From positions 248,001-312,000 of the forward strand of contig CANGFO010000001.1 in NCBI GenBank assembly GCA_947453195.1: DNA of 64,000 nt, in the 5' to 3' direction. This DNA is from Flavobacteriaceae bacterium (GTDB taxonomy: Bacteria > Bacteroidota > Bacteroidia > Flavobacteriales > Flavobacteriaceae). The position numbers and the translations under genes are program-made. The notes under the pieces were generated by a model. The model did no database searches. It saw nothing but the letters and a program-made list of their open reading frames with translations, and was not told the DNA's origin. Shown in pieces: positions 1 through 8,755 of this stretch (position 1 is the stretch's first letter; each line of letters begins with the position of its first letter).

Positions 1-1737
1 AGAAATAAAGGAATCTACGGAAGGGATTATTCGTAGCCCATTTGCAGTTCCAATCCAGACTTGATTTTTAGTATCCACCGCCACACATCGAACACTAATA
101 GACGGTAGATTTCCATCGGTACCTGTTTTTAATCTTATAAATTTATTGTTGTATTTTTCATTAAATGCCATTAATCCATTTGCTCTAAAGGAAGGAATCC
201 ATTTGGTGTCATTTTTATCAATTGCTATTTTTCCGAAACTCTCATAATACGGATTTTCCATTTGACTCACCAAATCATAGGTTTGCCAAGTTGCATTTGA
301 TTTTAATACTTTTATAGGCTTATTTACAAGTGAATTGGTCATCCATAAATTATTTTTTCCGTCAAATGCGGCTCCGTTAATTCTAACAGAGATATAATTA
401 GGAACTGTAGGAACCCATTGCTGACTTTCAGGTCCATTTGGTGGCGAAGTCAATTCATTAAATAAAGTAATCGCGCCATTTTTTATTTTTAATAGTCCAG
501 TTTGAAATGAACAAATATAAACTTCATTTTCATCTTTAGGATTTGGAACTACATCGGTTAGTGTTACTGCTCCAAGTAAATCATTATAAGGAATTATAGT
601 CCAGCCGGTTTGTATGTTGTAGGTACTAATTGGTTTTGGCAATGCATCGGGATTTGGCAATGGAGTGTTTTCGTATGCTCCATAAGTGACCCAAAGTTTG
701 TTAGGAGCCTTTTTTGCTCTAAAAACTTTATTGCTAATTGGGCCATTAGGGAGTAAAAATTCTATATTATTTGAACCAGAAATTGATGAGGTGATAACTC
801 CATATTCGGTGGTGCCAATATACACTTCATTATTGATAACTGTAGCGCAGGTAAAGGTAGGAGAGCCGTTTGAAACTTGTGTGTTTTGAAAATAAAATAC
901 TTGAACTAAATTGGAATCATACACATAAACTTCATTCAATGTGGCAACAATTAAATAGCTACTGTACGATCTAATGTCTACTATTTTATTGGCATATTGA
1001 GCAACTTGAGTAAAGTTAGCTCCGTCGTATTTAATTAATTTATTATCCGATCGTGCGGCAAAAACTAGGTTGTTAAAAGCGGTAATTCCTTCCCAATAAA
1101 AACCCGAAATATCAACCCATTGGTTGTAATCATTTAAAAAAGGATTAGCAAAACTAACTTTTCTAATGCCGCTCCCCGAGGTATTTCCTTGTGTTGCTGC
1201 ATAAATAGATCCGTTAGTAATACAAGTTTGTTTTACCGAAATATAATTCCCTGACGGCCCCATATAATAAGTGTCTCCGAATTCAAGAGTATCTAAATCA
1301 AATAGGGTAATTCCATAATTAGTAGATATATATAATTTGTTGTTGTATTCTAAAAAATGATTGATTTGTTTTATCCCTGCCGGAACAGGTACTTCATCTC
1401 GAATACCGGTTTTGTATAAATAAGTACCATCTGCATTTACTACCAACAGCAGCCCATTACTATTTCCTACAAAAGATTTATTTACCGAATCACTGTGGTA
1501 AAATGCGGTTATTGTTTCTGCCTCTAATCCATCAATAGAGGTGGTTGTTTTAAGGTCGTTTGTGTTTAGGTTTTTTGAAAAAAAGGCGTTTTCAGATGAA
1601 GCAAAAATATTTTCAGATGCTTCAGAAATATCGGTAATTTGATTGTATGAAAAATAGCCTTGCCACTTTTGGTTATTTTGAGAATAACCAACAACAGCAA
1701 TTAATGATAGGATTAAGAATACGATTCTTTTGAGCAT
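1..1737 (-). CDS. porZ: PorZ-like type IX secretion beta-propeller protein (partial, 3' end outside window)
   Basis: An open frame of 579 codons starts at ATG 1737 and runs off the left edge, so the C-terminus is missing. Residues 1-20 form a signal peptide ending in VVGYSQ. The mature part consists of repeated 'LYISTNYGITLFD', 'VWIGTANGLRIIP' type blades typical of two-component-regulator beta-propellers. In Flavobacteria the protein that opens with a short NNQKWQGYFSYNQI segment followed by such propellers is PorZ, a surface component of the T9SS attachment complex with a C-terminal sorting domain. That tail cannot be seen here, so another propeller protein is possible. Three T9SS-tailed cargo proteins elsewhere in the window fit a working T9SS. 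A -7 element lies 21 bp upstream. Confidence 0.7.
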   Translation of the reverse strand, partial: MLKRIVFLILSLIAVVGYSQNNQKWQGYFSYNQITDISEASENIFASSENAFFSKNLNTNDLKTTTSIDGLEAETITAFYHSDSVNKSFVGNSNGLLLVVNADGTYLYKTGIRDEVPVPAGIKQINHFLEYNNKLYISTNYGITLFDLDTLEFGDTYYMGPSGNYISVKQTCITNGSIYAATQGNTSGSGIRKVSFANPFLNDYNQWVDISGFYWEGITAFNNLVFAARSDNKLIKYDGANFTQVAQYANKIVDIRSYSSYLIVATLNEVYVYDSNLVQVFYFQNTQVSNGSPTFTCATVINNEVYIGTTEYGVITSSISGSNNIEFLLPNGPISNKVFRAKKAPNKLWVTYGAYENTPLPNPDALPKPISTYNIQTGWTIIPYNDLLGAVTLTDVVPNPKDENEVYICSFQTGLLKIKNGAITLFNELTSPPNGPESQQWVPTVPNYISVRINGAAFDGKNNLWMTNSLVNKPIKVLKSNATWQTYDLVSQMENPYYESFGKIAIDKNDTKWIPSFRANGLMAFNEKYNNKFIRLKTGTDGNLPSISVRCVAVDTKNQVWIGTANGLRIIPSVDSFIS

Positions 1738-1757
1738 TTTTCAATAAAATTTGATCA

Positions 1758-1765
1758 CAAAGATA
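1758..1765 (-). promoter_or_regulatory. -7 element of the porZ-like gene
   Basis: TATCTTTG on the minus strand matches TAnnTTTG and lies 21 bp before the ATG. No clear TTTG is seen at -33. Confidence 0.5.
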
Positions 1766-1809
1766 CTATAAAACGCATTTATTTGTGTTTTCATATCATG
1801 CAATAAAAA

Positions 1810-1838
1810 AACCTTCTTTCCGATAAAGAAAGAAGGTT
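1810..1838 (-). terminator. Rho-independent terminator of gdhA
   Basis: A perfect 11-bp stem (AACCTTCTTTC paired with GAAAGAAGGTT) with a 7-nt loop is followed on the minus strand by a run of T. It lies 24 bp after the gdhA stop and before porZ. Confidence 0.8.
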
Positions 1839-1861
1839 GTTTATGTAGATTAAAATTGTTT

Positions 1862-3205
1862 TTATACAATTCCTTGCGCCAGCATCGCATCGGCAACCTT
1901 AACGAAACCTGCAATATTTGCTCCTTTTACATAGTCTATATAACCAGTTGAATCAGAACCATATTTTACACAAGCAGCGTGAATATTTGCCATAATTGCT
2001 TTAAGTCTGTCATCAACTTCTTCTGAAGTCCAGCTTAAACGTAACGAGTTTTGTGACATTTCAAGACCAGAAGTTGCTACTCCACCTGCATTAGATGCTT
2101 TTCCTGGAGCAAATAATATTTTAGCTTTTTGGAATACTAAAACGGCTTCAGGAGTTGAAGGCATGTTAGCGCCTTCAGCAACACAAATACATCCGTTTGC
2201 AACCAATGTTTTTGCTTCTTCTTCGTTTAATTCGTTTTGTGTAGCACATGGAAGCGCAATATCACATTTTACTTCCCAAGGTCTTTTTCCAGCTACGAAT
2301 TTTGCGTTTGGATATTTAGTTACATAATCAGAAATTCTTCCGTAGTTCACGTTTTTTATTTCCATTACATAAGCCAATTTCTCAGCTGTAATTCCATCCG
2401 CATCATATATATAACCAGATGAATCTGACATGGTAACTACTTTTCCTCCTAATTGAGTTGCTTTTTCAGTTGCATATTGTGCTACATTTCCTGAACCAGA
2501 AACAACTACAATTTTTCCTGAAAAACTATCTCCTTTAGTTCCAAGCATGCTTTGTGCAAAATACACATCACCATAACCTGTAGCTTCAGGACGGATTAAA
2601 GACCCTCCAAATGAAATTCCTTTTCCAGTTAAAACCCCAGTAAATTCATTTCTTAATCTTTTGTATTGACCAAACATGTAGCCAACTTCTCTTCCACCAA
2701 CTCCAATATCTCCTGCAGGAACATCCGTATCAGCACCAATATGTTTAGATAATTCGGTCATGAAAGCTTGACAGAATTTCATGATTTCAATATCGGATTT
2801 TCCTTTTGGATCAAAATCTGCTCCACCTTTTCCTCCACCCATTGGCAAAGTAGTTAAGCTATTTTTAAAAGTTTGTTCAAAAGCTAAGAACTTTAGTATA
2901 CTTAAATTTACAGATGGATGGAAACGAATTCCACCTTTATAAGGTCCAATTGCAGAGTTCATTTGAATTCTGTAACCACGATTAACTTGAGTTTTTCCAG
3001 CATCATCAATCCAAGTAACTCGGAACATGATTACTCTCTCTGGTTCTACCATTCTTTCCAAAAGCATTTTACCTTCGTACTTTTTATTTTCTTCGATAAA
3101 TGGGATAACTGTTTCGGCTACCTCAGTAACTGCCTGTAAAAATTCAGATTCGTTAGGGTTTTTTTTAGCAACCGCTTCAATAAAGTTTTGAATACTTTGT
3201 GACAT
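1862..3205 (-). CDS. gdhA: NADP-type glutamate dehydrogenase
   Basis: Cytosolic enzyme that interconverts 2-oxoglutarate plus ammonia and glutamate, linking carbon and nitrogen metabolism. At 447 aa it has the length of hexameric class I enzymes. PYKGGIRFHPSVN (88-100) and PMGGGKGGAD (121-130, catalytic Lys126) are the substrate-binding signatures, and GSGNVAQYA is the nucleotide-binding loop. It is monocistronic, with its own promoter and terminator. A LacI-family palindrome, GAAAACGTTTTC, sits a few bases downstream of the expected transcription start, so repression by the sugar regulator encoded near 39-40 kb is plausible. NADP preference is inferred from class and length. Confidence 0.97.
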   Translation of the reverse strand: MSQSIQNFIEAVAKKNPNESEFLQAVTEVAETVIPFIEENKKYEGKMLLERMVEPERVIMFRVTWIDDAGKTQVNRGYRIQMNSAIGPYKGGIRFHPSVNLSILKFLAFEQTFKNSLTTLPMGGGKGGADFDPKGKSDIEIMKFCQAFMTELSKHIGADTDVPAGDIGVGGREVGYMFGQYKRLRNEFTGVLTGKGISFGGSLIRPEATGYGDVYFAQSMLGTKGDSFSGKIVVVSGSGNVAQYATEKATQLGGKVVTMSDSSGYIYDADGITAEKLAYVMEIKNVNYGRISDYVTKYPNAKFVAGKRPWEVKCDIALPCATQNELNEEEAKTLVANGCICVAEGANMPSTPEAVLVFQKAKILFAPGKASNAGGVATSGLEMSQNSLRLSWTSEEVDDRLKAIMANIHAACVKYGSDSTGYIDYVKGANIAGFVKVADAMLAQGIV

Positions 3206-3227
3206 AAATTATAATATTAATTTTATA

Positions 3228-3240
3228 GAAAACGTTTTCG
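3228..3240. promoter_or_regulatory. LacI-type operator at gdhA
   Basis: GAAAACGTTTTCG contains a perfect 12-bp palindrome and matches 13 of the 14 bases of the paired operators at 40106-40140. It lies between the gdhA -7 element and the start codon, at roughly +6 to +17, a position normally associated with repression. Confidence 0.6.
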
Positions 3241-3250
3241 TAATGTTTTA

Positions 3251-3283
3251 CAAATATACATTTTATTAAAATATAGGCGCAAA
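3251..3283 (-). promoter_or_regulatory. gdhA promoter
   Basis: On the minus strand TTTG (3283-3280), a 21-bp spacer and TATATTTG (3258-3251) match the Bacteroidota primary-sigma promoter exactly. Confidence 0.75.
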
Positions 3284-3451
3284 TTTTTTTAAATTCTCAT
3301 AATTATTATGTTTTTTCTATTTCATATTGTAGATAATTGAACAATTGATGCAAAATTCAATCTGTTTTTATTTTTTATTAAACAGATATAAGTATTTTTT
3401 TTATTTTATTTCATTACTTATGATGTTTTTATATATTTGTTGATTAAATAA

Positions 3452-4219
3452 ATGAAAAAACCAATAATGTTTAAGAAAGCAGTACTATTAGTTATTATAT
3501 TATTTTCTATATCTTCTTATTCTCAAGGATGGGGAAGTTATACCGAAGTTGGATTTATGACTGGACCAGTTTTTTTTAAGTCGGATTACGGTGAAAGAGG
3601 AAGTTTTGAAAATTTTGAAAAAAACAATGGTTTTACTATTGGCGCTTCTTATTATTTATCTACCATTAACAACTTTAGAGGTCTTGAAGATAATTTCAAA
3701 CTTAGATTAGAAATTTTATATACTCAGTCAAGCTTTAAACATTACGGGAAATACGTAGATCCTTCAAGTACCTCCGTATTTACCAATCAGCTTCGGGGAA
3801 TGTATGGATCAAATTCGTTTACCTCTTTAGGATTTCAAGTAGAATATTACCCACTTAAAACGGATGATTATGATAGAGGCTCCACTTTTAGTCCTTACCT
3901 AAGTTTTGGACCCCACATTAATTTTGTAAGTGTGACTTCTAAATCAACTTTAGGTGAAATGGGAACAACCATTACAACACCACAAAAATATTATGACGGA
4001 TTTATGAATGGTTCTTTAACAGTTGCCTCAATTACGGGGGCTGTTGGTACCCGTATTAAGTTGTCTTATTACCATTCATTATCTGCCGAATTAAGAGCGC
4101 AATACTTTTTCTCTGATTGGGTAGATGGATTAAATCCGAATAAAAATATCTATAAAGAAAATCAAAGCAACGATTGGTGCGTTGGAATGAATTTAGGATA
4201 TATTTATTACTTCAACTAA
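3452..4219 (+). CDS. Secreted outer-membrane beta-barrel-like protein
   Basis: A 255-aa protein with a signal peptide (about residues 1-25, ending SISSYSQ). The rest alternates short amphipathic strands rich in Tyr, Phe and Gly and ends in an aromatic strand, GMNLGYIYYFN, as expected of an outer-membrane beta barrel. Similar proteins of about 250 residues are found in Flavobacteria, but I cannot give a function. It is divergent from gdhA and has its own -7-like TATATTTG at 3432-3439, only 12 bp from the ATG. An internal Met at 3467 is an alternative start that also leaves a complete signal peptide. Confidence 0.75.
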   Translation: MKKPIMFKKAVLLVIILFSISSYSQGWGSYTEVGFMTGPVFFKSDYGERGSFENFEKNNGFTIGASYYLSTINNFRGLEDNFKLRLEILYTQSSFKHYGKYVDPSSTSVFTNQLRGMYGSNSFTSLGFQVEYYPLKTDDYDRGSTFSPYLSFGPHINFVSVTSKSTLGEMGTTITTPQKYYDGFMNGSLTVASITGAVGTRIKLSYYHSLSAELRAQYFFSDWVDGLNPNKNIYKENQSNDWCVGMNLGYIYYFN

Positions 4220-4236
4220 GTAATTTCTTAATTTTA

Positions 4237-5379
4237 TTAACGAAAGGCTTGTTCTAAATCGGCAAGTAAATCGTCAATATCTTCCACTCCAGTACTTAAA
4301 CGCACCAAGTCATCGGTAATTCCAACTTCAAGTCGTTTGTCTTCGGGTATCGACGCATGCGTCATTAATGCTGGGTGATTGGCTAACGATTCTACTCCTC
4401 CTAATGATTCTGCTAAAGTGAATACTTTTAGTTTTTCTAAGAACGAAATTGAGTCTGCTTTTTTCCCTGATTTGAAAGTAAAGGATACCATTCCGCCAAA
4501 ACCACTCATTTGTTTTTTAGCAATTGCATGATTTGGATGATCTGGTAATCCAGGATAATATACACGTTCAACTTCGGGGTGATTATTTAAAAATTCTGCT
4601 ACTTTCATTCCGTTTTCACAATGTCTTTGAACACGTAAATGCAAGGTTTTGATTCCTCTTAATACTAAATAACTGTCCATTGGCCCTAGTGTTCCTCCGG
4701 TTGCAAATTGTTTAAAGTGCAACTCATCACCCAAAGCCTTAACTTTAATAACTAACGCTCCAGCAATAACATCCGAGTGTCCACCAAGATATTTGGTTGC
4801 CGAATGCATTACAATATCAGCACCTAAATCAAGGGGTTTTTGCAAATAGGGCGTTGCAAAAGTATTGTCAACAGCAAAAAGTAATTTATGTTTTTTGGTG
4901 ATTTTGGCAATCTCTTGAATATCGGCCAATTTCATTAATGGATTCGTTGGCGTTTCAACCCAAACTAATTTTGTGTTTTCATTTATTAAGGATTCGAATT
5001 TCTCCAAATCGTTCATATCTACAAAATGAAATTTGATTCCGCTGTCTTTATATAAACGAGTAAACAATCTATAAGTTCCTCCATATAAATCATCCATAGC
5101 AATGATTTCATCTCCTGTTTTAAACATTCGTAATAAGCAATCGGTAGCTGCCAATCCGGATGCAAATGCTAATCCTCTAGCTCCATTTTCTATTGCTGCC
5201 AAAGCATCTTCGAGTGCTTGACGAGTAGGATTTGCAGCACGACTGTACTCATAATCTCCCACAGGTTGCCCCGGACTAGTTTGCGCATAAGTTGAGGTTT
5301 GGAATACCGGAGTCATAACTGCTCCTGTCACTTTTTCGTGGTGTTGCCCACCATGTATTACTTTAGTATTGAATTTCAT
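4237..5379 (-). CDS. metB: Cystathionine gamma-synthase / trans-sulfuration PLP enzyme
   Basis: A 380-aa fold-type I PLP enzyme of the Cys/Met metabolism family. The pyridoxal lysine is Lys196 in MHSATKYLGGHSDVIAG; DNTFATPY (171-178) carries the Asp that contacts the pyridine nitrogen, and YEYSRAANPTR (44-54) the phosphate-binding Tyr and Arg. The family makes cystathionine from O-succinyl- or O-acetylhomoserine and cysteine, or cleaves it. Sequence alone does not separate the synthase from the gamma-lyase, so the symbol is provisional. It lies 30 bp after a DinB-like gene on the same strand and may be co-transcribed with it. No SAM riboswitch fits in that gap. Confidence 0.85.
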   Translation of the reverse strand: MKFNTKVIHGGQHHEKVTGAVMTPVFQTSTYAQTSPGQPVGDYEYSRAANPTRQALEDALAAIENGARGLAFASGLAATDCLLRMFKTGDEIIAMDDLYGGTYRLFTRLYKDSGIKFHFVDMNDLEKFESLINENTKLVWVETPTNPLMKLADIQEIAKITKKHKLLFAVDNTFATPYLQKPLDLGADIVMHSATKYLGGHSDVIAGALVIKVKALGDELHFKQFATGGTLGPMDSYLVLRGIKTLHLRVQRHCENGMKVAEFLNNHPEVERVYYPGLPDHPNHAIAKKQMSGFGGMVSFTFKSGKKADSISFLEKLKVFTLAESLGGVESLANHPALMTHASIPEDKRLEVGITDDLVRLSTGVEDIDDLLADLEQAFR

Positions 5380-5409
5380 TGGATATAAATTTTGTCAAAG
5401 GTAGTAAGT

Positions 5410-5865
5410 TTAAACTAATTTTTGAATTTGCATCATTATTCCGATGTGAATTCCTTCGTGAAAATTATTAAAAATTATTGCGTCTTTAGCCGATTGGCAA
5501 TGAAATCCGGTCATTGTTGTAAATTCTTCATAGGTATTAAAAACGGCAGCATCAATATCTATTTCGGTTTTTTCTAATGTGGAAAAAAGCAATGATTTTA
5601 GTTCTTCTAATTCTAATTGAGTTACTGGAACTTCTGGTCTGGAGCCTTTTTTATATTTTTCAACTGTTTCATTTGAAATCAGCATAGGCAAACCAGAAAG
5701 TTTGTAGGTTAGCAATTGTTGCACCACAATTATATGTCCAATATTCCAAATTAGATTATTTGAATATCCTTCAGGAATTGTATTTAATTGCTCTAATGTG
5801 TTTTTTTCAATGAACTTTAACAACACATTTCTACTTGTTTTGTTGATTTTTATTGCTGTTTTCAT
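5410..5865 (-). CDS. DinB-like four-helix metal-binding protein
   Basis: A 151-aa soluble helical protein. His44 (WNIGHIIV) and the C-terminal pair His136 and His140 (NNFHEGIHIG) reproduce the three-His metal site of the DinB/YfiT superfamily. Members include thiol-dependent transferases and damage-induced proteins; the substrate here is unknown. It lies directly upstream of the metB-like gene, which could hint at thiol chemistry, but this is only inference from position. Confidence 0.8.
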   Translation of the reverse strand: MKTAIKINKTSRNVLLKFIEKNTLEQLNTIPEGYSNNLIWNIGHIIVVQQLLTYKLSGLPMLISNETVEKYKKGSRPEVPVTQLELEELKSLLFSTLEKTEIDIDAAVFNTYEEFTTMTGFHCQSAKDAIIFNNFHEGIHIGIMMQIQKLV

Positions 5866-5932
5866 TTGTTGAATTTTTTTATAAAAATACAGTTTATATG
5901 TTGGAAATGAATTTCCTTTGCAAAAAGTTTTT

Positions 5933-6286
5933 ATGACAAATAAAATATTCTATTTAGCTTCTTGCGATACTTGTAGAAAGATAATAAAATCGCTGCCAAA
6001 TTCTAATAAATTGGAGTTTCATGACATTCGACAAAACCCAATAACTGAAAAAGAATTGGAAGAAATGCATGCGCTTTCTGGAAGTTATGAAGCGCTTTTT
6101 AGTAAAAAAGCGCAATTATATAAATCATTAGATTTAAAAAACAAAACGTTGTTGGAAGCAGATTATAAAATGTATCTGTTGCAACATTATACTTTTTTAA
6201 GTCGTCCTGTTTTTATTATTGACGATAAAATTTACATTGGAAATAGTCAAAAAAATATCATCGAAGTAATTAAAGTATTAAGCTAA
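5933..6286 (+). CDS. ArsC/Spx-family thioredoxin-fold protein
   Basis: Small protein of about 117 aa with YLASCDTCRKI near the N-terminus (Cys11, Cys14), the CxxC of the ArsC/Spx/YffB group, and FLSRPVFIIDDKIYIG as the cis-Pro strand. An upstream in-frame ATG at 5918 would add MQKVF; I prefer 5933 because MTNKIFYLASC matches the usual start of the fold. It could be an arsenate-reductase-like thiol enzyme or a redox protein. No ars genes surround it, so arsenic resistance is not supported. Its stop overlaps the next start by one base (TAATG), which implies co-translation with the EamA transporter. Confidence 0.8.
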   Translation: MTNKIFYLASCDTCRKIIKSLPNSNKLEFHDIRQNPITEKELEEMHALSGSYEALFSKKAQLYKSLDLKNKTLLEADYKMYLLQHYTFLSRPVFIIDDKIYIGNSQKNIIEVIKVLS

Positions 6287-7179
6287 TGTCAAAAAGAAAT
6301 TGGGCACTACTTGCCGCAACTTTTGTTTCCATAATATATGGCGTGACTTTTACTATTGCCAAAGATGTTATGCCAAAATATGTAGCGCCTTTCGGATTTA
6401 TTACGATGCGTGTTGGAGGGTCTGTATTGCTATTTTGGCTGGTTTCTTTTTTTGGCCCCAAAGAAAAAATAGCATTAGCTGATTTCCCTCGAATTATTGC
6501 CGCAGCTTTATTTGGAGTTGCATTAAATATGCTTACTTTTTTTAAAGGTTTGAGTTATACTTCGCCAATTATGGGTGCCGTATTAATGGTAACCACGCCA
6601 ATGATTGTCTTGATTTTGTCCTCTTTTATTATGAAAGAACAAATTAAAAATAGAAAAGCAATCGGAATCCTATTTGGCTTGGCAGGAACCACCACGCTGA
6701 TACTTTATGGAAAATCTATGGTTAATGCTCCCAATGCTTCACTTGGAAATTTACTAGTATTTATTAATGCCGTTTCTTATGCATTTTATCTAATAATTGT
6801 AAAAAAATTAATGGATAAATACAATGCATTTACCTTTGTAAAATGGATCTACACCTTCGGATTCATTATGGTGATTCCGTTTGGATGGAATGAATTTCAT
6901 GCTATTTTTTGGGAAAGTATGCCGGAAGCTATTTATTGGAAAATTGGGTTTGTTGTAGTCTTTTCAACTTTTTTCACTTATTTGTTAAACCTACTTTCAA
7001 TGCGGGAGTTGAAACCTACAACTGTGGCGGTTTTTATTTATTTACAACCTTTGTTTGCCACTATTTTTGCAATAGGTTTTGGCAAAGACGAACTGAGCAT
7101 GGTGAAATTACTATCGGCAGTATTAATTTTTGTAGGAGTATATTTAGTTACCCAAAAGAAAGCAGCACAAAAAGAGTAA
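6286..7179 (+). CDS. EamA/DMT-family transporter
   Basis: A 297-aa inner-membrane protein with about ten hydrophobic segments in two homologous halves, the drug/metabolite transporter (EamA) arrangement. The N-terminal segment WALLAATFVSIIYGVTFTIAK and a second-half YLQPLFATIFA motif are characteristic. It probably exports a small metabolite; the substrate cannot be read from sequence. The start codon overlaps the preceding stop. Confidence 0.88.
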   Translation: MSKRNWALLAATFVSIIYGVTFTIAKDVMPKYVAPFGFITMRVGGSVLLFWLVSFFGPKEKIALADFPRIIAAALFGVALNMLTFFKGLSYTSPIMGAVLMVTTPMIVLILSSFIMKEQIKNRKAIGILFGLAGTTTLILYGKSMVNAPNASLGNLLVFINAVSYAFYLIIVKKLMDKYNAFTFVKWIYTFGFIMVIPFGWNEFHAIFWESMPEAIYWKIGFVVVFSTFFTYLLNLLSMRELKPTTVAVFIYLQPLFATIFAIGFGKDELSMVKLLSAVLIFVGVYLVTQKKAAQKE

Positions 7180-7203
7180 TTATTAATACTAATCTCTTTT
7201 CCT

Positions 7204-7211
7204 TATATTTG
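7204..7211 (+). promoter_or_regulatory. -7 element of yicC-gmk-nadD
   Basis: TATATTTG, 20 bp before the yicC start. No obvious TTTG at the -33 distance. Confidence 0.5.
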
Positions 7212-7231
7212 AAGTCAATAAAAATAAAATA

Positions 7232-8092
7232 ATGATACAATCCATGACTGGTTTTGGTAAAGCATCTTTGCAATTACCATCTAAAAAGATTACCGTTGAA
7301 ATAAAATCACTAAACAGTAAAGGTTTAGATTTAAATACTAGAATGTCTTCTATTTACAGAGAAATGGAATTGGGTTTACGCAACCAAATTTCTCAGTTAT
7401 TAGAACGCGGAAAAATTGATTTTTCTTTGTATATAGAAGTAACTTGCGAAGAAACTTCTTCTAAAATTAATGTGCCAATAGTAAAAGGTTACATGAACCA
7501 ACTGAAAGCAGTAAATGCTGCGGCAGATGACATAGAGCTTTTAAAAATGGCAATTAGATTGCCGGATGCCCTAAAAACCGAACGCGAAGAAATAGATGAA
7601 AAGGAGTGGCAAGAAATTCAAAAAGTAATTAATCAAGCTTTAGAAAATATTGTTCAATTTAGAAAAGATGAAGGCGCTTCATTAGAAAAAGAGTTCCAAT
7701 TGCGAATTGCAAAAATTCGAACCCTGATGAAAGAAGCTGTTGCTTATGACGCTGAGCGCGTAGCAACAGTAAAAACCCGATTAAGAACTGCTTTAGATGA
7801 ACTTAAAGCAGCAGTAGATGAAAATAGATTTGAGCAAGAATTGATTTTTTATTTAGAAAAATACGACATTACCGAAGAGAAAGTACGTTTGGAAAATCAC
7901 TTGAATTATTTCATCGAAACCCTTTCTGGAAACGAAGCCAACGGAAGAAAATTAGGTTTCATCACGCAAGAAATGGGTCGTGAAATCAATACCATGGGAT
8001 CTAAATCCAATCATGCTGAAATGCAAAAATTGGTGGTGATGATGAAAGACGAATTGGAGAAAATTAAAGAGCAAGTGTTGAACGTGCTTTAA
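7232..8092 (+). CDS. yicC: YicC/YloC-family endoribonuclease
   Basis: A 286-aa cytosolic protein beginning MIQSMTGFGKA, the signature N-terminus of YicC/YloC, and ending with the conserved block INTMGSKSNHAEMQKLVVMMKDELEKIKEQVLN that is described as part of the active region (the last part is read here as separate short motifs, GSKSNHA and KDELEKIKEQV). The family is reported to have endoribonuclease activity and typically lies next to gmk, as here. First gene of a yicC-gmk-nadD unit. Confidence 0.9.
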   Translation: MIQSMTGFGKASLQLPSKKITVEIKSLNSKGLDLNTRMSSIYREMELGLRNQISQLLERGKIDFSLYIEVTCEETSSKINVPIVKGYMNQLKAVNAAADDIELLKMAIRLPDALKTEREEIDEKEWQEIQKVINQALENIVQFRKDEGASLEKEFQLRIAKIRTLMKEAVAYDAERVATVKTRLRTALDELKAAVDENRFEQELIFYLEKYDITEEKVRLENHLNYFIETLSGNEANGRKLGFITQEMGREINTMGSKSNHAEMQKLVVMMKDELEKIKEQVLNVL

Positions 8093-8128
8093 ACTTTTGA
8101 AAGTATTATAATAAAACATATGGGCATA

Positions 8129-8153
8129 AGATTGCTTCGTGCCTCACAATGAC
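8129..8153. repeat. 25-bp dispersed repeat, copy A, upstream of gmk
   Basis: The 25 bp ending at 8153 match 62471-62495 upstream of rsmA at 24 of 25 positions. The reverse complement begins GTCATTGTGAGGCACGAAGC, close to the GTCATTGCGAGGnACGAAGCAATCT element that recurs in many bacterial genomes. Both copies end within a few bases of a start codon. Confidence 0.75.
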
Positions 8154-8159
8154 AAAGTA

Positions 8160-8738
8160 ATGAACAAAGGAAAATTAATAGTATTCTCAGCGCCATCAGG
8201 CTCAGGAAAAACAACTATAGTAAGGCATTTGCTTACCAAAGAAGATTTGAATTTAGAATTCTCTATTTCTGCAGCAACTCGCGACCCTCGTGGAGAAGAA
8301 GTTAATGGAAAAGATTACTATTTTATGTCGATTGAAGAATTTAAAAAGCACATCAAAGCCGATGATTTTGTAGAATGGGAAGAGGTGTATCGCGATAATT
8401 TTTACGGAACTTTAAAAAGCGAAGTAGAACGCATTTGGGCTAAAGGCAAAAATGTGATTTTTGATATTGATGTAGCTGGTGGATTGCGAATAAAATCAAA
8501 ATTTCCGCAAGAAACTTTAGCTGTTTTTGTGAAACCACCGAGCGTGGACGAACTTAAACGCCGACTTAAAGAGCGCTCAACCGAAAGTGATGATAAGATT
8601 AACATGCGAATTGCCAAAGCGCATGTAGAATTGGCAACGGCACCTCAATTTGATATAATTATTAAAAATTATGATTTGGATGTTGCCAAAGAAGAGGCCT
8701 ATCAATTGGTGAAAGAGTTTGTTAGTAGTAATCACTAG
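8160..8738 (+). CDS. gmk: Guanylate kinase
   Basis: Cytosolic enzyme phosphorylating GMP to GDP with ATP. FSAPSGSGKTTIVRHL is the P-loop (about residues 8-22), SAATRDPRGEEVNGKDYYF the GMP-binding segment, and VIFDIDVAGGL the Walker B region. From ATG 8160 the protein is 192 aa, normal for the family. An in-frame GTG at 8139 would start the protein inside the dispersed repeat and add seven residues unlike any Gmk N-terminus, so I reject it. nadD follows 17 bp downstream. Confidence 0.96.
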   Translation: MNKGKLIVFSAPSGSGKTTIVRHLLTKEDLNLEFSISAATRDPRGEEVNGKDYYFMSIEEFKKHIKADDFVEWEEVYRDNFYGTLKSEVERIWAKGKNVIFDIDVAGGLRIKSKFPQETLAVFVKPPSVDELKRRLKERSTESDDKINMRIAKAHVELATAPQFDIIIKNYDLDVAKEEAYQLVKEFVSSNH

Positions 8739-8755
8739 TTACTAATATTTAATAA

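Noticed and set aside
686..889. Plus-strand 67-codon frame in the porZ-like region
   Set aside because: It lies antisense to a continuous 579-codon frame with clear propeller repeats and shows no protein features of its own.
5380..5409. SAM riboswitch before the metB-like gene
   Set aside because: Only 30 bp separate it from the upstream gene, too short for any known SAM riboswitch.
8139..8159. Upstream GTG start for gmk
   Set aside because: It starts inside the dispersed repeat and adds residues unlike other Gmk proteins; ATG 8160 fits the family.
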